NCBI RefSeq assembly: GCF_040702505.1
Contig: NZ_JBFBLC010000001.1
Location: forward strand, 744,001-808,000
DNA: 64,000 nt
Origin: Terrabacter sp040702505
Lineage (GTDB): Bacteria > Actinomycetota > Actinomycetes > Actinomycetales > Dermatophilaceae
Direction: 5' to 3'
Under the pieces are notes generated by a model. That model did not search any database and was not told the DNA's origin. It was given only the letters and a program-made list of their open reading frames with translations. Positions 57,167 to 64,000 of the stretch are shown here, in pieces. Numbering within the stretch: the stretch's first letter is position 1; each line of letters starts with the position of its first letter. The translations under genes were made by a program, and so were the position numbers.

Positions 57167-58427
57167 GTTCCGGATGCCCTCGCTCGGCGCCGACATGGAG
57201 TCGGGCAAGCTCGTCGAGTGGCTCGTCAAGGTCGGCGACCCGGTGCACCGCGGCGACATCGTCGCGGTCGTCGAGACGCCGAAGTCGACCGTCGAGGTGG
57301 AGTGCTTCGACTCCGGGACGGTGCAGGAGCTGCTCGTCGAGGAGGGCCAGAAGGTACCGGTCGGCACGCCGCTTGCAACGCTCGGGGCAGGAGCGGGTGC
57401 AGCAGCCGAACCTGCGGTGACGTCCGAACCGATGACCGCCGAGCCGGTGGCACCCGAGCCGGTGGCACCCGAGCCGGTGGCGGCCGAGCCGACGGTGGCG
57501 TCGGCCCCACCCCTGGTCGGGCACCCGAACGGCGGGGCAGCCCCGACCCGAGTGAGGGTCTCGCCCCTGGCGCGCCGGATCGCGGAGGAGGAGGGCATCG
57601 ACCTCGCCACCGTCAGAGGGACGGGACTCGGCGGCGTGGTCCGGGCCGAGGACGTGCGCCGGGCCACACGGCATACGCACCCGGCGGTGGTGCGGGAGGC
57701 GGAGCAGGCGACCGCCCCGCGCGCCACGCAACCGCCCGCCGTGTCCCCGGTCGCCGAGCGCCCTGCGGCCGACATGCGCAGCAGCATCGCGGCCCTGATG
57801 ACGGTGTCCAACCGGGAGATCCCGCACTACCACCTCACGCACACCGTCGACCTCGACCGCGCCATCCGGTGGATGAAGGAGCGCAACCGCGAGCTGGAGA
57901 TGTCCGAGCGCCTCGTGCCGGCGGCACTGCTGCTCGCGGCGGCCGCCCGGGCGGTGCGCGCCGTGCCCGAGCTCAACGGCCACTGGGCCGACGGCGGCTT
58001 CCGGCCGGCGACGGATGTCGACCTCGGCCTCATCCTGTCGCTGCGCAGCGGCGGCCTGCTCGTGCCCGTCATCGCGGGGGCCGACCGCCTCTCCGTCGAG
58101 GAGATGATGGCCCGCACGAAGGAGCTGACGCGTCGGGCGCGAGCGGGCCGGCTGCGCGGCTCGGACCTGGCCCAGCCGAGCATCTCGGTGAGCAACCTCG
58201 GCGACCAGGGGGTCGAGAGCGTGCTCGGCGTCATCTACCCGCCGCAGGTCGCACTCGTCGGCTTCGGCGCCGTCGTCGACAGGCCGTGGGCCGTGGACGG
58301 GCTGCTCGGCGTCCGTCCGGTCGTCACCGTGACTCTCGCCGGGGACCACCGGGCCACCGACGGCTCGACCGGGTCGCGGCTGCTCAAGACCATCGACCGG
58401 CTGCTGCAGGCGCCAGAGGAGCTCTGA
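57159..58427 (+). CDS. Lipoyl-dependent acyltransferase, E2 component
   Basis: The product is 422 residues from a GTG start inside the E1beta end. The N-terminal lipoyl domain has the modified Lys in VVETPKSTVEVECFDSG near residue 43. A linker with repeated PEPVA units (short tandem DNA repeats near 57440-57485) follows, then the peripheral-subunit-binding domain (RVSPLARRIAEEEGIDLATV; RGTGLGGVVRAEDV) and a catalytic domain ending in the DHRATDG motif. E2 takes the acyl group from E1 and normally gives it to CoA. No E3 gene is nearby, so it must borrow lipoamide dehydrogenase. Confidence 0.92.
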   Translation: MAEFRMPSLGADMESGKLVEWLVKVGDPVHRGDIVAVVETPKSTVEVECFDSGTVQELLVEEGQKVPVGTPLATLGAGAGAAAEPAVTSEPMTAEPVAPEPVAPEPVAAEPTVASAPPLVGHPNGGAAPTRVRVSPLARRIAEEEGIDLATVRGTGLGGVVRAEDVRRATRHTHPAVVREAEQATAPRATQPPAVSPVAERPAADMRSSIAALMTVSNREIPHYHLTHTVDLDRAIRWMKERNRELEMSERLVPAALLLAAAARAVRAVPELNGHWADGGFRPATDVDLGLILSLRSGGLLVPVIAGADRLSVEEMMARTKELTRRARAGRLRGSDLAQPSISVSNLGDQGVESVLGVIYPPQVALVGFGAVVDRPWAVDGLLGVRPVVTVTLAGDHRATDGSTGSRLLKTIDRLLQAPEEL

Positions 58428-58432
58428 GAGGA

Positions 58433-58696
58433 ATGACCGAGATGACCGAGAGCCCGAGGGCGATGCTCCAGGCCGTCCTGCGCGAGATCGTGCCGGACGC
58501 GAGCCTCGAGGGGCTGGGCGGCAGCACCGACCTGCGCGAGACCTTCGAGCTGGACTCCCTCGACTTCGTCGAGCTCGTCGAGCGGCTCGGCAAGCGCGCC
58601 GGCTTCCGCATCGAGGACGACGACGCAGACCAGCTGCGCACCATCGACTCCGCGACCGCGTTCCTGGCCCGCGGCTCGGCAGCAGCGAGCCGCTGA
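58433..58696 (+). CDS. Acyl carrier protein (phosphopantetheine-binding)
   Basis: The product is 87 residues from the ATG at 58433, 5 bp after the E2 stop. The carrier-protein site is TFELDSLDFVELVERLG with the phosphopantetheine Ser at residue 42, preceded by an ACP-like first helix and followed by RIEDDDADQLRTIDSATAFL. It is shorter and more divergent than a fatty-acid-synthesis ACP. Its place at the end of a ligase-E1-E1-E2 operon suggests it receives an acyl group from the ligase or E2. That is inference; no such reaction is shown by the sequence itself. Confidence 0.88.
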   Translation: MTEMTESPRAMLQAVLREIVPDASLEGLGGSTDLRETFELDSLDFVELVERLGKRAGFRIEDDDADQLRTIDSATAFLARGSAAASR

Positions 58697-58721
58697 GTCC
58701 CTGAGCCGCGCAGCCCGTCGG

Positions 58722-58756
58722 CCGCTGAGCCGTCAGACCGCGGCTCGGCTCAGCGG
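58722..58756. terminator. Bidirectional hairpin between ACP and SNF2 genes
   Basis: A perfect 10-bp stem CCGCTGAGCC / GGCTCAGCGG (58722-58731 and 58747-58756) encloses 15 bases and overlaps the last codons of the convergent helicase gene. Further CTGAGCC repeats precede it. No T-run. It probably ends the five-gene operon. Confidence 0.6.
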
Positions 58757-60948
58757 GCGCCGACCTGCGTCAGGGCCTTGCGCAGCAGCTCGACGAGGGC
58801 CTCGAGCTGGAGGGTGTCGCCGGCCGTGACGTCCTCGTCGCTGCCGTCGAGGGCTCGCGCGGCCAGGCCCTGCTTGGCGTCGATGAGCTCGGCGATCTTC
58901 GAGTCGATGGTGCCCGAGGCGAGGATGCGCCAAGCGGTCACCGGCTCGTCCTGGCCGATGCGGTGCACCCGGTCGATGGCCTGCTGCTGCTCGGCGGCAG
59001 TCCACGACAGCTCCGCGAGCACGACGTTGGAGGCCGCGTGCAGGTTGAGGCCGACACCGGCCGCGGTCAGGGAGCAGACGGCGACGGCCACCTCCGGGTC
59101 CTTCTGGAACGCGTCGATGGCCTCCTGCCGCTGCTTCGAGGTCTGCTCGCCGCGCACCGACACGGTGCGCAGCCCGGCCGAGGCGAGCACGCTCTCGGCG
59201 GCGTCCATGACGTCGATGTGCTTGGCGAAGAAGACCACCTTGCCGACCGAGTGCGACAGCTGGGCGGCGTAGTCGGCTGCCAGCGTCGCCTTGGCCTGGC
59301 CGATGCGGCGCACGAGGGAGAAGACGTTGTCGCCGCCCTTGTCGGGCGAGGCCGACCGCAGCTCGGCGGCAGCCACGCGCCGCATGAGACCGGTGTCGGG
59401 CTCGCCGTCCTCCTCGTGGCCCTCGCCAGAGGCGAGCAGGGCCCGGTAGCGCTCGGCAAGGCGGCGTCCGAGCGCGCGCTCGGCCTCGCGGATCGAGCGG
59501 CCCAGGTCGTCGTCGAGCTCGACGGTGATGTCGGCGATCCGCTTGTCGGGCAGGTCCTTGGCGACGTCGACCTTGCGGCGGCGCACCATCCCCATGTCGA
59601 TGACAGCCCGCCTGGCCTCGGGGTAGAAGGCGCGGTCGGCGGGGGTGTAGCCCGTCTCGTCGAGACGGCGCACGATCTCGGCCGACGGCTTGCCGTCCTT
59701 GACCCAGCCGAGGAAGCGCCAGATCGCGTCGAAGTCCTTGACGTCGTTGATCAGCGGCGTCCCGGTCAGGGCGATGAGCAGCGGGTTGCCCCCGGGCGTG
59801 CCCTCGCGGAGGCGGTCGGCGAGGGCGAGCACCTCCTGGGACCGCTGCGACGTGAGGTTCTTGATGAAGTGCGCCTCGTCGACCACCATCGAGCGGAAGC
59901 CGAAGCTGGAGAGCCAGCCGAAGTGCCGGTCGAGGATCTCGTAGTTGACGACGAAGACGTCGGCGAAGGCGTCGACGTCGTTGCCGTCGCCGTGGATGAC
60001 GGTGACGCGGCGCTGCGGCGTCCACCGCTGGACCTCGCGGGCCCAGTTGATCTTCACGACGTTGGGCACGACGGCGAGCATCGGGTAGGCGTTCGCGATG
60101 GAAGCGGCCATGACCGACTGCGCGGTCTTGCCGAGGCCCGGCTCGTCGGCGAGCAGGAACGTGCGGTGCCCCTCCTGCACGCTCTGCAGGAACCGAGACT
60201 GGTGGACCATGAGCTGAGACCCCGGCGGCGAGAACCGGTCGATCTCCGGCTTCGGCGGCAGCTCCATCGAGGCCGACTCGCCGCCGGCCCCCTGCTCGAA
60301 GGCGCGGTAGAGCGGGCTCAGCAGGTCCCAGCCGGCGAGGCGGCCGGGGAGGTACTCGTCGCGACTGCGCGTCAGGTCGGGGGTGATGAACGGGTTGGCG
60401 AGGGCCCGGGAGGGCACGGACTGCGGCAGGACCTGCCGCGCGGCGATCTGCGGCGGGACGACCGGCCGGGCCGGCTCGGGCGCCGTGATGACGAGGTCCT
60501 CCTCGGCGAGCTCGGCTCCCGACTCGAGGAGCCAGTCGCGGCGCATCTGCTGGGCAGCAGGACCGGGCTTCGCGTTCGCGTCGAGCAGGGTGAGCAGGCT
60601 GGTGTCGCGGGCGGCGACCTGGGCCAGGATCGTGGCGATCCCGTCGAGGCGCTTGAGCAGGTCGGCCCGGGTGGCGGAGGTGAGCGAGGCGTCCTCGCGG
60701 ACGCGGGAGCGCTCCGAGCGCATCAGCAGCGCCACGACGAGGAACTTGGTGCGGTTCGTCGGGCTCGCCTTGCCCTTGCTCGAGACACGGGCCTCCACCT
60801 CGCGGACCCGGCGCGCGAGCACGGGGATGAGCGGCGCGGGGTCGTCCTTGCGAGGGCTCGCCTTGCGCTGCCGCGAGGCCTGTCCCTGTCTCTGGTCCTG
60901 CTTGTTGTCCAGACCGTCGGTCGGACGGCGGCGGACGCGCGTTGCCAT
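58750..60948 (-). CDS. SNF2-family helicase (DEAH type, SMARCAL1-like core)
   Basis: The product is 732 residues; AGGAGG upstream selects the ATG at 60948 over a longer frame. A basic N-terminus (ATRVRRRPTDG, then QGQASRQRKASPRKDD) and a region of unknown fold lead to the ATPase: FLLADEPGLGKTAQSVMAAS (Walker A), MVVDEAHFIKN (DEAH), and LTGTPLINDVKDF. The C-domain has VVFFAKHIDVMDAAESVL and AIDRVHRIGQDEPVTAWRIL. It lacks the SWIM finger of the 20.6-kb helicase. Probable DNA translocase in repair or remodelling; partner unknown. Confidence 0.92.
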   Translation of the reverse strand: MATRVRRRPTDGLDNKQDQRQGQASRQRKASPRKDDPAPLIPVLARRVREVEARVSSKGKASPTNRTKFLVVALLMRSERSRVREDASLTSATRADLLKRLDGIATILAQVAARDTSLLTLLDANAKPGPAAQQMRRDWLLESGAELAEEDLVITAPEPARPVVPPQIAARQVLPQSVPSRALANPFITPDLTRSRDEYLPGRLAGWDLLSPLYRAFEQGAGGESASMELPPKPEIDRFSPPGSQLMVHQSRFLQSVQEGHRTFLLADEPGLGKTAQSVMAASIANAYPMLAVVPNVVKINWAREVQRWTPQRRVTVIHGDGNDVDAFADVFVVNYEILDRHFGWLSSFGFRSMVVDEAHFIKNLTSQRSQEVLALADRLREGTPGGNPLLIALTGTPLINDVKDFDAIWRFLGWVKDGKPSAEIVRRLDETGYTPADRAFYPEARRAVIDMGMVRRRKVDVAKDLPDKRIADITVELDDDLGRSIREAERALGRRLAERYRALLASGEGHEEDGEPDTGLMRRVAAAELRSASPDKGGDNVFSLVRRIGQAKATLAADYAAQLSHSVGKVVFFAKHIDVMDAAESVLASAGLRTVSVRGEQTSKQRQEAIDAFQKDPEVAVAVCSLTAAGVGLNLHAASNVVLAELSWTAAEQQQAIDRVHRIGQDEPVTAWRILASGTIDSKIAELIDAKQGLAARALDGSDEDVTAGDTLQLEALVELLRKALTQVGAR

Positions 60949-61219
60949 GTTCCTCCTGATGACGCGGCGGACGTGGAGCGGGGCTTCCCACGACGAGCCC
61001 GTGAGCTGGTGATCCAGTGGCACGCTGGCTCGGTGTGGCGGCGGACTCCGCTCGAGTCCCGGTGGACGCGCCATCGCGCGCCCCGTGTCCCGTGCGCCGG
61101 ACCGGCGGGTGCGCCTGAAGAAGGGCGGTGGGACACCACGACTCTACAGCCCGCGGGAGGCAGGTCGGGCCGTATGCCGTGTGGGCCCACCGGGCGCGCC
61201 GCCGGGCCGTGGGGCCGGC

Positions 61220-61969
61220 TCAGCCCAGGTGGACGCCCACGAGGTCCCCGATGGCGTAGGTGACGCCCATCGCCAGCAGGCCGCCGCCGACGTTGCGCAG
61301 GACGGCGCGCGGCACCGGGCTGCGCCCGAGGCGGGCGCTGACCCAGCCGGTCAGGACCAGCGCCGCGGCGACGCTGACGACCGTGACGAGGATGCGCGTC
61401 GAGGCGGGGCTGAAGGTGATGGTGAGCAGCGGCAGGACCGCCCCGACGACGAACGCGAGCATCGAGGCGCCGGCGGCGTGCCACGGGTTCGTCAGGTCGT
61501 CGGGGTCGATGCCGAGCTCGGCCTCGGCGTGCGCGCCGAGGGCGTCGTGGGCGGTCAGCTCGCGGGCCACCTCGGCGGCGAGCTCGCGGCGCATGCCCTT
61601 GGCCTCGTAGATCCGGGTCAGCTCCTCGAGCTCGCCCTCGGGGTCCTCGCGCAGCTCCCGCGTCTCGAGCTCGATGAGTGCGCGCTCGGAGTCGCGCTGG
61701 GTGCTGACGGAGACGTACTCACCGGTCGCCATCGACATGGCTCCGGCCGACAGGGCCGCGATGCCGGCCAGCACGATGGCGCCCTTGTCGCTCGTCGCGC
61801 TCGCGAAGCCGACGACGACGCCCGCCGTCGAGACGATGCCGTCGTTGGCCCCGAGTACCCCGGCCCGCAGCCAGTTGAGTCGGCTGCCCACCCCTGCACC
61901 GTGCGGCTCCTCGGCGGGTTCGGTGCCGAGCGACGGGCTGGGGTCGCCTGAGGCGCGGACCTCGGTCAT
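61220..61969 (-). CDS. VIT1/CCC1-family iron/manganese transporter
   Basis: The product is 249 residues from the ATG at 61969 (GGAGC upstream). The family signature LRAGVLGANDGIVSTAGVVV lies near residue 35, then SAGAMSMATGEYVSVSTQRD, a cytoplasmic metal-binding helical part (LEELTRIYEAKGMRRELAAE) and a C-terminal set of helices (MLAFVVGAVLPLLTITF). Five membrane segments are expected. Such proteins move Fe2+ or Mn2+ out of the cytoplasm. Nothing adjacent refines the metal. It is divergent from the histidine kinase. Confidence 0.92.
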   Translation of the reverse strand: MTEVRASGDPSPSLGTEPAEEPHGAGVGSRLNWLRAGVLGANDGIVSTAGVVVGFASATSDKGAIVLAGIAALSAGAMSMATGEYVSVSTQRDSERALIELETRELREDPEGELEELTRIYEAKGMRRELAAEVARELTAHDALGAHAEAELGIDPDDLTNPWHAAGASMLAFVVGAVLPLLTITFSPASTRILVTVVSVAAALVLTGWVSARLGRSPVPRAVLRNVGGGLLAMGVTYAIGDLVGVHLG

Positions 61970-62070
61970 GGCTGTGCTCCGATCGACATCTGGGGGATGG
62001 TCCGATCGTCGCACCCCCCTCATCGGCTGTCACCAAAGGTGAGGCTGTCCTGAGCAGGCGCGTCCCCCCG

Positions 62071-62120
62071 GCCCCGACGAAAACGGGGCGTCGTATGCGG
62101 GCGGCAGCCCCCGGCATACG
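62071..62120. other. Two hairpins in the VIT/kinase divergent region, one using the octamer
   Basis: GCCCCG (62071-62076) pairs with CGGGGC (62084-62089) around an A-rich loop. Next to it CGTATGC (62092-62098) pairs with GCATACG (62114-62120); the right arm belongs to a CGGCATAC octamer and the left is the variant GTATGCG. They lie just before the kinase start and may affect its expression. I see no other element in the 164-bp gap. Confidence 0.5.
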
Positions 62121-62133
62121 CAAGGATCGTCAC

Positions 62134-64000
<1,867 letters not shown>

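Overview
The window is GC-rich DNA (roughly 70% or more by eye) packed with genes on both strands. Many starts are GTG, and many genes overlap by 4 bp (ATGA/GTGA). Gene content points to an actinobacterium: DUF3072, DUF4921 and DUF2568 proteins, an F420/PPOX-type flavoprotein, EthA-like and LLM-class oxidoreductases, and sugar importers without their own ATPase. I infer a member of or near the Intrasporangiaceae, but no rRNA or other marker here fixes the taxon. I see no tRNA, rRNA, CRISPR array, transposase or phage gene.

Layout. 0-4 kb: a truncated lytic transglycosylase, a frameshifted hemerythrin gene, a decayed APH-type phosphotransferase, an epimerase and a small membrane protein. 4-20 kb: mostly housekeeping and redox genes (GNAT; an operon of P-loop kinase, 2H phosphoesterase, LLM oxidoreductase and glycosyltransferase; FadH; an EthA-like monooxygenase; ROK protein; DUF4921; GH3 glycosidase; quinone reductase; SDR). 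20-28 kb: SWIM/SNF2 helicase, superoxide dismutase, and a PLP lyase coupled to an MFS carrier. 28-41 kb: a galactoside-use island, with GH42 beta-galactosidase, DeoR repressor, galT and galK in one operon, divergent from a binding-protein/permease/permease importer and followed by an AraC regulator, a PhyH dioxygenase and a GH36 alpha-galactosidase. 41-51 kb: Fur-family regulator, tdh and kbl (threonine to glycine plus acetyl-CoA), a Na+/H+ antiporter, several small flavin or hydrolase genes, and nadE. 51-59 kb: a Zn-alcohol dehydrogenase/Hsp20 pair divergent from a five-gene operon: AMP-forming acyl-CoA ligase, 2-oxoacid dehydrogenase E1alpha, E1beta, E2, and an acyl carrier protein. 59-64 kb: a second SNF2 helicase, a VIT1/CCC1 transporter, and a PAS histidine kinase cut by the window end.

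Two things stand out. First, the octamer GTATGCCG (CGGCATAC on the other strand) occurs at least 45 times, about evenly on both strands, against about two expected. Every GTATGCC found is followed by G. It lies in genes and between them, and none was found in the first 5.1 kb. It behaves like a highly iterated genomic word such as cyanobacterial HIP1. Second, the hsp20/adh and ligase-E1-E2-ACP operons share an intergenic region with a perfect inverted repeat. That repeat overlaps a sequence of the GGGAC-N4-GGCCC form used by DosR/DevR dormancy regulators. This suggests a hypoxia or stress regulon containing an unusual 2-oxoacid dehydrogenase with a dedicated carrier protein and no E3.

Other regulatory candidates are a SoxR-box-like element upstream of sodA, a palindrome set in the spacer of a TTGACA promoter at the sugar importer, a 17-bp palindrome between the PPOX gene and nadE, and three phased direct repeats between fadH and the monooxygenase. 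Three intergenic sites hold short repeats in direct and inverted orientation.
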